A stretch of DNA of 15,369 nucleotides from CAZAFD01 sp964484785 (GCA_964484785.1 CAZAFD010000017.1:1-15369), one strand, 5' to 3'; counted from the first letter of the stretch, positions 7,333 to 15,369 are shown. The notes: generated by a model not told the origin, from the letters alone. Translations and numbers: made by a program.

Positions 7333-8589
7333 ATGAAAGAATTACAGGAGTTAAAAAAACTAAACAAAAATTTTAGAGAATTTCACAAAAAATCAGTACC
7401 TTTGTGTGCCGCAGAGAATGTTCTATCGGACTTTGTCAAAATGCCCTTGTCTCAAGATTTTCAAGAAAGATATATTATGGGAAGCTCATATAACTTTTCA
7501 AGGAAAGATAATTTTGTGGGAGCAGACTATTTATTACCTTATTACAAAATGATAGATAGGTTGGGTAATGAATTATTTCACGCTAAATACACAGACGCAA
7601 GAACTTTAACGGGTATGAATGCCGCTAATATATTAATAAGCGCTTTATGCAAACCTGGTGATAATATGATGATATTAACTACCGCTTGTGGGGGTCATGC
7701 TTCAATGAAACCAACTTTTGAACGTCTTGGTATAAATGTTATTGATGCACCATTTAAGCTTGAAGAACAAGATTTTGATTATGATCTATTAAATCAATAT
7801 ATAAAAGAAAAACACATTAAATACATAAATATAGCACCAAGTGATATAATATATCCGCACAACTTTAGCAAAATAGATGATTCAAACTGCGTAGTTTTAT
7901 TTGATTATTCACAAATACTTGGCATCATTGCAGCAGGTTTACTAGAAAACCCATTAGATAAATTAAAAAATTCTATTCTTTATGGCGGCACACACAAAAC
8001 CATGCCCGGACCGGCACATGGAATCATAATGACAAATAACGAAGACTTATACACAAAAATTGATCAAGAAATAAACCCAAAATACCTAAGAAATATTCAG
8101 ATACACCAGGTAATTAGTTTGTTACACACAATGATTGAAATGAAATACTTTGGTAAAAAGTATCAAGAAAATACTATACGTCTAGCTAACTTATTGGGAC
8201 ATGAACTTACGCTAAGAGGATTCAATGTTACTAAAAAAAATGGTTTTTATACCCAAACACATCAGGTATTTCTTGAAATGACAAAAATTGGAATGGAAAC
8301 AATGTATTATAACGCTGTAGAAGAAGGTGTAACACTTAATACTAAAGAAAAACTTATATTTAAGGGTGGTTTTGGTATAAGACTAGGTTTACAAGAAATA
8401 TCAAGATATAATTGGAATGATTCTGCAATTATAAATATTGCAGACATATTACTACTAATATCTCAGCCAAACTACAACCATCACCAAGTAACTGCTTTAA
8501 TTAAGGAATTACCACCAAAAAACATTCATTTTACCTTTGATCAGGAAACTTTAAACAATTTGTATGCTACATATATCGAAGAAATATAA
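7333..8589 (+). CDS. SHMT-fold PLP-dependent enzyme with non-canonical active site (transaldolase-like)
   Basis: The product is 418 residues, about the length of serine hydroxymethyltransferase (417 in E. coli), and follows the fold type I plan. LTGMNAAN and CGGHASMKP occupy the cofactor-binding region, FDYSQILGIIAAG the place of the usual D-x-AHIAG motif, GGTHKTMPGPAHG carries the Schiff-base Lys222, and GIRLG carries the carboxylate-binding Arg350. The YPG-x-RYYGG segment of true SHMT is absent; NFVGADYLLPYY stands there. The His of AHIAG is replaced by Gln. HKT-x-PGP resembles SHMT-related threonine transaldolases more than GlyA, though this is from memory of the family. It probably catalyses an aldol-type reaction on glycine, serine or threonine, but the substrate is unknown and folate dependence is doubtful. 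AAGGAG at 7319-7324 fixes the ATG at 7333. It stands alone between an M48 gene and a prepilin-like gene. Confidence 0.82.
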   Translation: MKELQELKKLNKNFREFHKKSVPLCAAENVLSDFVKMPLSQDFQERYIMGSSYNFSRKDNFVGADYLLPYYKMIDRLGNELFHAKYTDARTLTGMNAANILISALCKPGDNMMILTTACGGHASMKPTFERLGINVIDAPFKLEEQDFDYDLLNQYIKEKHIKYINIAPSDIIYPHNFSKIDDSNCVVLFDYSQILGIIAAGLLENPLDKLKNSILYGGTHKTMPGPAHGIIMTNNEDLYTKIDQEINPKYLRNIQIHQVISLLHTMIEMKYFGKKYQENTIRLANLLGHELTLRGFNVTKKNGFYTQTHQVFLEMTKIGMETMYYNAVEEGVTLNTKEKLIFKGGFGIRLGLQEISRYNWNDSAIINIADILLLISQPNYNHHQVTALIKELPPKNIHFTFDQETLNNLYATYIEEI

Positions 8590-8658
8590 TTAACATAAAA
8601 CTAGTAAGACTAATAACTATATTGTTAAGTACAGACACAATAACAGCAAGCTCTTATC

Positions 8659-8687
8659 TTGACATTCCCCCCAACTGAACCTAACTT
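8659..8687 (+). promoter_or_regulatory. Predicted sigma-70-type promoter of prepilin-like gene 3
   Basis: TTGACA at 8659-8664, a 17-base spacer and TAACTT at 8682-8687 repeat exactly the arrangement seen upstream of gene 1. The TTG of this -35 box is also an in-frame start codon that would extend gene 3 by 22 residues. The promoter interpretation is preferred because the block is conserved as non-coding DNA upstream of gene 1. Confidence 0.5.
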
Positions 8688-8721
8688 TTCTTTAAAACAA
8701 ACAACATATACAACACAACAT
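8659..8721 (+). repeat. Conserved upstream block, copy 2 (pair with 2974-3036)
   Basis: This is the second copy of the promoter/leader block, 56 of 63 positions identical to copy 1. It includes CCTAACTTTT and AAAACAAACAAC runs and the ATACAACACAA box at 8708-8718. Similarity continues past the start codon into TTAAATAATCTA of both genes, then fades. Confidence 0.8.
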
Positions 8722-8724
8722 AAT

Positions 8725-9504
8725 ATGTTTCAATATTATAACAATTTAAATAATCTAAAAAGAGAAAGAGAAGAAAAAATTAATAAACAACAATCTTTAA
8801 CTAATTCCTTCCACAAATCTGCTTTTTCTTTAGTTGAGTTATCTATAGTTCTTATCATAATAGGTCTTCTTATTAGTGCAGTAATAGGAGGCAAAGCCTT
8901 GATAGAACAAGCTAAAGTAATTACAATCATGAATGAGTTTAATGAGATTATGACAGCTGTTCAACAAGCAGTAGTAAATGATCCCAAGGGAGTAAATAAC
9001 ATAGCTCATTCAAGTTGTAATAAATGGAGTTGCGGTTGTACGCCAGGCCTTGGCGTATTCAAGTATTTAACTGATAAAGGTTATTTATCTAATAATAATA
9101 GACTAGTAGAAGGAGAAACAAGTGGCTCTGGAGATAATAGAACCTTTTATTATTATAAATCTAAGATTAAGTATCATTATTGGACATTTATATCTAATTG
9201 TTATGATAGTAACATGCTTATCCATACTTTTCGCTTAGAATATCGTCGTGATGAAGAAAATACCTATGGAGATTTTGGAATTTATGTTGATGCTAAACTG
9301 GGAAGCAAAGTAGCTAAGAAGATTGTAGACAAATATAAATCTAAATTTGATGATAGAATTTCTAAATACACAACAGAGAACAGCATAGAAGCCATTAGTA
9401 AAGATAAAAAATGGCACTTTATTTTTCCTACTTATAAGCATACCGGCAAACCAGATACATCATATATCATATTGATGTGGCCAACTTTAGAAACAAATAT
9501 TTAA
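8725..9504 (+). CDS. Prepilin-like protein 3 with type IV pilin N-terminal helix
   Basis: The product is 259 residues from ATG 8725, the start that aligns with the M-x-Q-Y beginnings of genes 1 and 2. The charged leader (about 33 residues, KREREEK) precedes Ala33/Phe34 and FSLVELSIVLIIIGLL with Glu at mature position 5. The C-terminal part shares only patterns with its paralogues (TDKGYLS, YYKSKIKYHYW, DAKLGSKVAKKIVDKYK). The family cysteine in the LD-x-K-x-C motif is replaced by Gly. Early cysteines (SSCNKWSCGC) and SNCYD remain. It is separated from gene 2 by nearly 4 kb containing tRNAs and unrelated genes, yet it carries the same promoter block as gene 1 and the same 65-bp core. Likely exported and anchored by its N-terminal helix; the specific role is unknown. 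Confidence 0.84.
   Translation: MFQYYNNLNNLKREREEKINKQQSLTNSFHKSAFSLVELSIVLIIIGLLISAVIGGKALIEQAKVITIMNEFNEIMTAVQQAVVNDPKGVNNIAHSSCNKWSCGCTPGLGVFKYLTDKGYLSNNNRLVEGETSGSGDNRTFYYYKSKIKYHYWTFISNCYDSNMLIHTFRLEYRRDEENTYGDFGIYVDAKLGSKVAKKIVDKYKSKFDDRISKYTTENSIEAISKDKKWHFIFPTYKHTGKPDTSYIILMWPTLETNI
8827..8891 (+). repeat. 65-bp identical prepilin core, copy 3
   Basis: This is the third copy of the tract at 3186-3250 and 4187-4251, without a single difference. Immediately upstream, gene 3 uses different synonymous codons for Ser-Ala-Phe than genes 1 and 2, marking the left edge of the identity. Confidence 0.95.
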
Positions 9505-9567
9505 TTTATATAAAGACTCTTTACTTCATAATAGAGATGAAATATATTTAACCGGTCTAATCTTTAT

Positions 9568-10467
9568 ATGACTGGGTCGGTAATGCATAATTTTTGGAAT
9601 CCATGGCATGGCTGTATAAAAAAGAGCGAAGGCTGTGAAAACTGCTACATGTATTTTCTTGATAGACAAAGAAATAAACTTGGTACAGATATTTATCGTG
9701 TAAAGAGTAATTTTGATTATCCTTTGCATAGAGATAAATCTGGAAACTTCAAAATAAAAAGCGGGGAGATTTTATACGTATGTATGACTTCAGACTTTTT
9801 TCTAAAGGAGGCAGACGAGTGGCGCAATGAAGCTTGGGATATTATGGAACAACGTCCAGATGTTATCTTCATTTTAATAACCAAAAGGCCCGAAAGAATA
9901 TTGGATTCAATGCCCAATAAATTAAATTTAGACCATATATGGCTTAATGTTACATGTGAAAACCAAAAAAGAGCAGATGAAAGGATTCCAATCCTTATAA
10001 ATTTACCACTTAAACACAAGGGAATTATGATAGCACCTTTTATAGGTGAAATATCTTTAGAAAGATATCTAAGACGGAATAGTTTTAATAATGTTTGGTG
10101 TGGTGGAGAAAATTATAATGGATCTAGACCCTTGTACTATGATTGGGTTAAAAAATTATCTGACGAATGTAAAAAATTTGACACAAATTTTAATTTTTTT
10201 GAAACTGGAAATACTTTTATACATAATAATCAAGAAATTAAGTTATCTTCCAGAAAAGAACAAGCTAAATATGCGTACCTTTTAAATTTAAATTACCAAA
10301 GTTCAAAAGCTTTAAACTTTAATATTTCCTCAAAACAAGAAACACAACAACTAAATCTCTTTAAACCTGAAAAGGAAATTTCGTTCTTTAAAGAACACTG
10401 TCAATACTGTACTATCCGCACATTATGTAATGGGTGCTCAAAATGCAACAAATGTGGATATTACTAA
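9568..10467 (+). CDS. Gp37/Gp68 (DUF5131) family three-cysteine protein, radical-SAM-like
   Basis: The product is 299 residues. The N-terminal WNPWHGC..SEGCENCY is the family hallmark, with Cys16, Cys23 and Cys26 (C-X6-C-X2-C), a spacing that suggests a 4Fe-4S cluster of radical-SAM type. Later blocks fit the family barrel: MTSDFFLKEADEW, FILITKRPERI, ENQKRADERIPIL, the region around IAPFIGEISLERYL, WCGGENYNGSRP and YYDWVKKLSDECK. The last 22 residues hold six more cysteines (278, 281, 287, 290, 293, 296) plus His277, which looks like a second metal or Fe-S site. The family is common in phages and mobile regions; its reaction is not established. No TcmP-type partner gene is visible here. The ATG at 9568 lacks a Shine-Dalgarno sequence, and ATG 9583 is an alternative. 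It begins 63 bases after gene 3 and converges with the AsmA-like gene. Confidence 0.85.
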   Translation: MTGSVMHNFWNPWHGCIKKSEGCENCYMYFLDRQRNKLGTDIYRVKSNFDYPLHRDKSGNFKIKSGEILYVCMTSDFFLKEADEWRNEAWDIMEQRPDVIFILITKRPERILDSMPNKLNLDHIWLNVTCENQKRADERIPILINLPLKHKGIMIAPFIGEISLERYLRRNSFNNVWCGGENYNGSRPLYYDWVKKLSDECKKFDTNFNFFETGNTFIHNNQEIKLSSRKEQAKYAYLLNLNYQSSKALNFNISSKQETQQLNLFKPEKEISFFKEHCQYCTIRTLCNGCSKCNKCGYY

Positions 10468-10472
10468 ATAGT

Positions 10473-10490
10473 ATACTAAACTTTTAGTAT
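10473..10490. terminator. Bidirectional terminator between convergent genes
   Basis: ATACTAA (10473-10479) pairs with TTAGTAT (10484-10490) over a four-base loop in the 30-base gap between the DUF5131 gene and the AsmA-like gene. A T-rich stretch follows on the + strand (up to TATATTTTTT near 10508). The reverse direction is followed by A/T-rich sequence without a long T-run, so + strand termination is better supported. Confidence 0.55.
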
Positions 10491-10497
10491 CTTTATA

Positions 10498-13491
10498 CTA
10501 TATATTTTTTACTTGTTCTCTAATTTGTTTCAAGAATTGTTCAACTTGATCAACATTTACTTTTAGTAAGGCTTTGTTCTTCATATCCTCTTTAAAGGAT
10601 ATAGATATATATAATGGCACTGTACCACTACCTACAACAGCCAATAAGCAAGAAGTATTAAGTAGATCTATTATGGTATTACCGTTATTATTATTAATGT
10701 TTGCTACAAATTTATTCGTTATAGCCTCTCCAGAAGCACTAATGTTTAGTTTCGATACCCCATTACGGACATAAAAGTTACCATTAAATTTCTCGAAAAG
10801 AGTACCTGTATCCTCTTTGAAAACCACATCAGCTGGTTTAAGATCAACAAGAACTTCGGGCCTCAAGTGAATGTTTATTAGACTTTCTTGAAGTGCATTC
10901 AAACCAAGTCCTTTTATATACATATTACCACCCACAAACTCAAAATAACTATTTATAGACCTTGAAAATTCATCAGGATTTTTCCCACTAGCCTTAAAAT
11001 AACCACCTATACCTATGACGCCAGCCATTTCTGGATTTTTACGTGTTAAAAGTTTTTCAATTTCATCGATATTGTACAAACTCTTATCCAACTTCAAGGT
11101 CATAGACTTGTTTGAATTCAAGTCTACCACACCAGTAATATTGGTGTTACCTCCTAAACCTTCAAAGATAAATTTACTAATATTAACATTTCCATTATCA
11201 ATACTCGACTCAAAATTAAAATCGGTAAGAAGTATATCGTTTATGACTATATTCTTAGCTTTAAGATCAAACCTACCGGAAATATTAGTAAAGGCAGGTA
11301 TACCAAAAACTCTTCTAATCCAATACTTACTAGCTACACTATCGTCAGCATCTTTAGCTCCTCGAGATAAAATTCTTGTATATTTATCAATATTAAAAAC
11401 TATAGGGACCAGATTACCTTCCAAAAATAACTCTTCGCAGTCAAGATTGAAATTAATTTGAGAGTTGGCTTGAACAATATCTAAATTAAAGTTTCCTGTA
11501 ATTGGCTTAATTGTGCTTGTCTTAAAATTAAGATTATCTACCGATAAAAATCCTGCATTTGTAACCACATCAGCAACAAAGGTTATTTTATCTTTGAAAT
11601 CATTTAACTTAATCTCTCTAGCATCAATTTTTATTAAAAAATTCTTTGGCAAATTATTCAAAAACATTAAATTAGCCTTCAAACTAAGAGCAGAATTAAT
11701 TTTTGGAAACTTAAAACCCAAAGAAAAGTCACGTAATTTTAAATTAACAGCTGAATATAAGTTCTCCCCGGCAAATTTACGTTCATAATCAAAAGTCAGG
11801 CTAGACGCAAAATTTGAAATTATAGTATCATAAAAAATTGCTCGATCTTTTAGTAAAACAAATTTTGCATTAAATTCATAGGGTTCTGCCTTAATATTAT
11901 CATTATCTAAATTAAATATAGACAAGAACTCTTTAATATTTGTATCTTTTATATAAATTTTATTATAACAAACATCGTTTTCTACTTGAGGAGTATTTAT
12001 AATAATCTGGTTACCATTATTCTCTTCAAGGGAAAAATTATTTATTTTTAAACCAGACGCATTCAATTCTATATCAATAGCACCTGTATTGTATTTAATA
12101 TCACCTAATTCAAGATCTTTTAAAGAGGATACTAAGTTTAAATTAAGTTTATCATTTCTAAAAAATAGGTCTAAGTCTTTGATGGTTTGTAAATAATTTT
12201 TACTAAATATAACCACGTCGTCTCTTTGGACCTTAACAGCATTTAGGTTGCTAGAGACTATAAAAAATTTATTTAAATTTATTCTGTTTATTTGACTGTC
12301 GATCTGTATCTTGTCATCCATCTTGAGTTTAAAACTCATTCCCAAGTCTGGAGAATCAATACTTAACTTTTGTGTCTCTAAAACCCCTTTATCAAAACGT
12401 ACAGAACCACTAAAAGCAAGTTTATTTTCATTCAAGATGATATGGCTATCCTTGCTTGATTCAAACTTAAATAAACTAACAAATTCATTTAAGTTTGTGA
12501 CTTCTAATTTCGTGGAAAGATCACCCTTCCATGTTTTATAATCAAAAAGATTCGCAATGGCTCCTCTATACACTAGTGAAAGCGATTTAATATTATTGGA
12601 AGAATTTTGTAGATCTAGATTTAACTTACCATTATTTCTGAAGTTAATAACTAGGTTAGACTTAATTGTATCACCATTAACAATGTACTGTAGGTTAGCT
12701 AGTGTATTTTTTTTCTTATTACATTCGATAGTGCCATTAATATCAGAAATCTCCTTCAGAATAACAGATTTGCCAGAGACAATTGAAATACCTTGTTCTT
12801 TAAGTATTAAAATAACCTTCGCACTAAAAGCATTCTGTAGTTTACTATAAAAATACCTTACAATATCTGGCAACATCTCTTTGATTTTTGAATTATCAAC
12901 CGCTACAGTTTCATCTTCATAAACCTCAATTTCCTTATATCCGGCTTCTCCATCATAATTTTGTTCCAAGTTAAGCAAGCCCTTCATTTTATGTGCCAGA
13001 CCACCTACCTCGTTATCTTCTATCTTAATGCTCCTACGTTTCTTAACCTTAGTAATATAACTTTTAGTTAAATTGGAATCTCCAATTACATAACTTGCCT
13101 TATCAATAGTAATTGTTTTAACTGAATAGGACCCAAATAATAAAGGAATTGCTTTAAGCTCAATTATAATATTTGGTATATTGGCATTAACATAAATATT
13201 CTTAAAAAGAATATTGTTCACAACAATATTATTTATATGCAATCTTACTTTTGGAAAGACAATAACCCGGATGTCTTTATCAATTTTGATAGATGGGCCC
13301 CTAGACTTAAGATTATAATTGTCGTTATACACTTGTAATTGTGTAGCCAAAAGAGCATTAATTTTCTCTGTAAGCCCTTTATCTCTTAATCTATATACTA
13401 GACCACCAAAAAAACTGGCTAATATTCCAAATATAATTAATAATAGTATTGTGGATAAATTAGATTTTTTTGGACTTTTCTGATTCGTCAT
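10498..13491 (-). CDS. AsmA-like envelope protein
   Basis: The product is 997 residues. One N-terminal membrane segment (about 13-32, LSTILLLIIFGILASFFGGL) anchors a long beta-strand-rich periplasmic part of repeated short hydrophobic segments, typical of AsmA-like bridge proteins. The C-terminal region with GVIGIGGYFKASGKNPDEFSRSINSYFEFVGGNMYIKGLGLNAL split over about residues 820-865, followed by a V-R-N-G-V-S-K-L strand near 910, resembles the conserved AsmA C-terminal domain. The family is implicated in phospholipid transport or outer-membrane homeostasis; that role is inferred here. The ATG at 13491 is supported by an AGAGG Shine-Dalgarno sequence six bases upstream on the minus strand. 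It overlaps the 3' end of murG by 32 bases, so the two genes are probably cotranscribed and translationally coupled. Sequence drift is high, and a TamB- or YhdP-like assignment is the main alternative. Confidence 0.78.
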   Translation of the reverse strand: MTNQKSPKKSNLSTILLLIIFGILASFFGGLVYRLRDKGLTEKINALLATQLQVYNDNYNLKSRGPSIKIDKDIRVIVFPKVRLHINNIVVNNILFKNIYVNANIPNIIIELKAIPLLFGSYSVKTITIDKASYVIGDSNLTKSYITKVKKRRSIKIEDNEVGGLAHKMKGLLNLEQNYDGEAGYKEIEVYEDETVAVDNSKIKEMLPDIVRYFYSKLQNAFSAKVILILKEQGISIVSGKSVILKEISDINGTIECNKKKNTLANLQYIVNGDTIKSNLVINFRNNGKLNLDLQNSSNNIKSLSLVYRGAIANLFDYKTWKGDLSTKLEVTNLNEFVSLFKFESSKDSHIILNENKLAFSGSVRFDKGVLETQKLSIDSPDLGMSFKLKMDDKIQIDSQINRINLNKFFIVSSNLNAVKVQRDDVVIFSKNYLQTIKDLDLFFRNDKLNLNLVSSLKDLELGDIKYNTGAIDIELNASGLKINNFSLEENNGNQIIINTPQVENDVCYNKIYIKDTNIKEFLSIFNLDNDNIKAEPYEFNAKFVLLKDRAIFYDTIISNFASSLTFDYERKFAGENLYSAVNLKLRDFSLGFKFPKINSALSLKANLMFLNNLPKNFLIKIDAREIKLNDFKDKITFVADVVTNAGFLSVDNLNFKTSTIKPITGNFNLDIVQANSQINFNLDCEELFLEGNLVPIVFNIDKYTRILSRGAKDADDSVASKYWIRRVFGIPAFTNISGRFDLKAKNIVINDILLTDFNFESSIDNGNVNISKFIFEGLGGNTNITGVVDLNSNKSMTLKLDKSLYNIDEIEKLLTRKNPEMAGVIGIGGYFKASGKNPDEFSRSINSYFEFVGGNMYIKGLGLNALQESLINIHLRPEVLVDLKPADVVFKEDTGTLFEKFNGNFYVRNGVSKLNISASGEAITNKFVANINNNNGNTIIDLLNTSCLLAVVGSGTVPLYISISFKEDMKNKALLKVNVDQVEQFLKQIREQVKNI

Positions 13492-14569
13492 TTAATACCT
13501 CTTTAACTAATTTAGTTATCAAACTATTAGCGTCCAACTTAGCAAATTTTTTAATACCATTAGCTAAACCTCTTAATAAAACCTCATCATGTATCAGGTT
13601 TATTAATAGCTGACTAAAGGACCTAGGATTAAAATCTGCTTCTTCTACTAAAATACAGGCCTTCTTATCACTAACTAATTTAGCATTTATATATTGATGA
13701 TTATTCACAACATGTGGAGAAGGAATAAATATGGTCGGTAAACCAAGACTAAATAATTCAAACATAGTTGTAGAGCCAGATCGGCAAATAACTAAATTTG
13801 CTCTCCTATATTGCTCATTAACATTATCAAAAAAAACTTTAACTTCATTGGTTATATTATTAGCTACATAAAATTCTTTTGTCTTAATAAGATCTTCTTG
13901 ACGTACCTGTTGAATTATGTGAATTTTCTTCTTTAACGAAGAATCTAAAGCTTTAAAACATTGCAAGAATTCATTTCCAAAAAAACTAGCTCCTCCACTA
14001 CCGGCCAAAATAAAAATATTAAACTTTTCACCTTTATCAAAGTCTGGATACTTATATTCAAAATTAGCTATGCCACTGATTTGTCTTCTCAATGGATTCC
14101 CCACATAAGCTATCTTATCTGCGTTCTCAATGTTAAAATTATATATCTCCGGAAAACTAGTTAAAATTTTGCTAGCATATTTGGCAAACCAGGCATTAAC
14201 CTTTCCTAAAACGACGTTTTGTTCGTGTAAAATAACCTTTATTCTTAAAATTCTAGCAGCCAACAAGGTCGGAAACGAAGCATAACTACCAAAGCCTATT
14301 ACAAGACTTGGCTTTTCTGACCACAAAATTTTAAAACTCTTATAAAATGCCTTTAATATACTAAATATAGATTTCATGTTTTTCGTCTTCCCGGTGGGAA
14401 TAGCATAATATGGTACATGAATTTGATTCTTATATTTATCTAAACACATATCACCAATTAATAATACATCTATACCATTGGCCGCTAAATCATCGGCTAC
14501 AGCTAAACCTGGGAAAATATGTCCTCCAGAACCACCGGTTGTAATAACTATCTTATTACTAACGCTCAT
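13460..14569 (-). CDS. murG: MurG, UDP-GlcNAc:lipid I N-acetylglucosaminyltransferase
   Basis: MurG transfers GlcNAc from UDP-GlcNAc to undecaprenyl-PP-MurNAc-pentapeptide, making lipid II on the cytoplasmic face of the inner membrane. The product is 369 residues (355 in E. coli). Both Rossmann domains show their glycine motifs: TTGGSGGHIFPG at 10-21 (usual GGTGGH) and AGSGGAS at 189-195. GFGSYASFP (92-100) and LHEQNVVLGKVN (114-125) belong to the acceptor side. The donor-binding block ICRSGSTTMFEL (261-272) has the invariant Glu271, and NNHQYINA (289-296) provides the conserved Gln292. The presence of murG implies that some peptidoglycan precursor synthesis is retained. The start has no clear Shine-Dalgarno sequence but places GGSGGH at the normal distance. 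It is the first gene of the minus-strand pair with the AsmA-like gene and diverges from nth across 88 AT-rich bases. Confidence 0.96.
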   Translation of the reverse strand: MSVSNKIVITTGGSGGHIFPGLAVADDLAANGIDVLLIGDMCLDKYKNQIHVPYYAIPTGKTKNMKSIFSILKAFYKSFKILWSEKPSLVIGFGSYASFPTLLAARILRIKVILHEQNVVLGKVNAWFAKYASKILTSFPEIYNFNIENADKIAYVGNPLRRQISGIANFEYKYPDFDKGEKFNIFILAGSGGASFFGNEFLQCFKALDSSLKKKIHIIQQVRQEDLIKTKEFYVANNITNEVKVFFDNVNEQYRRANLVICRSGSTTMFELFSLGLPTIFIPSPHVVNNHQYINAKLVSDKKACILVEEADFNPRSFSQLLINLIHDEVLLRGLANGIKKFAKLDANSLITKLVKEVLNDESEKSKKI

Positions 14570-14657
14570 ATATTCTATATTCTTAAAATCTTTGAGTTTA
14601 AAATATTATAAAATAAAATAATTTCAACAGTCATCATTTTAATATAAAAATAAGTAT
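14570..14657. promoter_or_regulatory. Divergent murG / nth promoter region
   Basis: This 88-base, very AT-rich gap separates two divergent genes, so it must hold promoters for both or for the longer minus-strand unit at least. Several TATAAA/TAAAAT-like hexamers are present, but no -35/-10 pair with good spacing stands out on either strand. It is described as a regulatory region by position only. Confidence 0.4.
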
Positions 14658-15293
14658 ATGGATATAAAGTCTATTTTTTCAATTCTGCTCAAGGACTTTG
14701 CTTTAGAAAAAATTTCTAATAGAGGACAAACAGAACTAGTATATACTAATCCATATACGCTACTAGTAGCTGTGGTTTTATCAGCGCAAGCTACCGATAA
14801 AAGTGTTAACAAAATAGTCCCAGATTTATTTAAAATAATTCAAACTCCTGAAGATATGATAAAATTAGGAGAGGAAAAGTTAAAGGGTTATATTAAGTCT
14901 ATAAATCTATATAATACTAAAGCAAAGAATATCATAGCGCTGAGTCATAAATTAATAGATAATTTCCAATCAAGAATACCAAACACCAGAGAAGATTTAA
15001 TGAGCCTCAATGGAGTAGGTCGTAAAACGGCTAACATAATTCTAAATATTGTATACAACATACCTAGTATAGCTGTAGATACACATGTTTTTAGAGTAGC
15101 AAACAGAATTGGTTTGACCAACAAATCAACCAATGTTCTTAATACAGAAATTATACTAGATAAAATTATCCCAGATGAATATAAAATAATAACAAACCAT
15201 TGCCTAGTTTTATTAGGGCGTTATATATGCCAAGCACGTAAACCAAAATGCGACTCTTGTCCTATAGCGCACTTATGTCAAAAGAATCTGTAA
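14658..15293 (+). CDS. nth: Endonuclease III, DNA glycosylase/AP lyase
   Basis: Nth removes oxidised pyrimidines from DNA and cuts the abasic site in base-excision repair. The product is 211 residues, the same length as E. coli Nth. The helix-hairpin-helix LNGVGRKTAN carries the catalytic Lys123 (E. coli K120), and VDTHVFRVANR carries the catalytic Asp141 (E. coli D138). The 4Fe-4S ligands are Cys191, Cys198, Cys201 and Cys207 in the expected C-X6-C-X2-C-X5-C spacing. VVLSAQATDKSVN near the N-terminus is also typical. All key residues are present, so the enzyme should be active. The ATG has no Shine-Dalgarno sequence, but its position matches the family N-terminus. It is divergent from murG and is the last complete gene in the window. 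Confidence 0.97.
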   Translation: MDIKSIFSILLKDFALEKISNRGQTELVYTNPYTLLVAVVLSAQATDKSVNKIVPDLFKIIQTPEDMIKLGEEKLKGYIKSINLYNTKAKNIIALSHKLIDNFQSRIPNTREDLMSLNGVGRKTANIILNIVYNIPSIAVDTHVFRVANRIGLTNKSTNVLNTEIILDKIIPDEYKIITNHCLVLLGRYICQARKPKCDSCPIAHLCQKNL

Positions 15294-15310
15294 ATAAAAT
15301 AAATAGAATT

Positions 15311-15369
15311 ATGCTAACCTACCCAACCCAAACTTGTATAGTTTTGTATAATAAATACCTCTATTCAAC
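15311..15369 (+). other. Possible start of a further gene, cut by window edge
   Basis: An ATG at 15311 opens a frame (MLTYPTQTCIVLYNKYLYS) that stays open to the end of the window, 18 bases after nth. There is no Shine-Dalgarno sequence and the 19 residues match no family I recognise. It is reported only because it would be lost otherwise. Confidence 0.15.

Noticed and set aside
8659..8724. N-terminal extension of prepilin-like gene 3 from a TTG start
   Set aside because: The stretch aligns with non-coding DNA upstream of gene 1 and contains the predicted -35 box; the paralogues start at the equivalent of ATG 8725.
11015..11461. 148-codon + strand frame inside the AsmA-like gene
   Set aside because: It lies antisense to a long intact gene with a good start and family features. 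Several similar antisense frames occur there, as expected from codon bias.

Overview
This window is strongly AT-rich with compact genes. It carries alphaproteobacterial-type housekeeping genes, two tRNAs with genome-encoded CCA, and many A/T-ending codons. The clpX-lon pair, the murG/AsmA-like pair and the small coding set fit an intracellular, Rickettsiales-like alphaproteobacterium. That assignment is inferred from gene content and composition only; no database search was run.

Layout. Bases 1-2854 hold the 3' end of clpX and a complete lon, a classic ATP-dependent protease cluster on the + strand. From about 2970 to 10470 the content looks accessory. Three intact paralogous genes for prepilin-like proteins (3039-3866, 4067-4819, 8725-9504) and one decayed paralogue (about 4867-5387) are interspersed with other genes. 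These are tRNA-Arg(TCT) and initiator tRNA-fMet (5597-5761), a minus-strand membrane M48/HtpX-like metalloprotease, a PLP enzyme of the serine hydroxymethyltransferase fold with a non-canonical active site (7333-8589), and a Gp37/Gp68 (DUF5131) three-cysteine, radical-SAM-like protein (9568-10467). From 10498 to 14569 a minus-strand pair, murG followed by a 997-residue AsmA-like protein, overlaps by 32 bases. A divergent nth (endonuclease III) closes the window.

The most notable signal is in the prepilin-like family. All three intact genes share a 65-bp tract over the hydrophobic N-terminal helix that is identical at every base, synonymous sites included. Their leaders and C-terminal domains have diverged strongly. 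Genes 1 and 3, about 5.7 kb apart, also share a conserved non-coding promoter/leader block. All three starts are preceded by the same A/C-rich 11-mer instead of a Shine-Dalgarno sequence. A fourth copy with two frameshifts lacks the identical tract. This pattern suggests a multicopy surface or secreted pilin-like family whose anchor is homogenised by recombination while the exposed domain varies. No pilus assembly genes are present in the window to confirm that role.

How the genes work together. ClpX and Lon are cytosolic proteolysis and stress functions. The M48 protease is a plausible membrane quality-control counterpart. MurG makes lipid II at the inner membrane, and the AsmA-like protein is probably an envelope lipid-homeostasis factor translated from the same mRNA. 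The SHMT-like and DUF5131 genes have no obvious pathway partner here.
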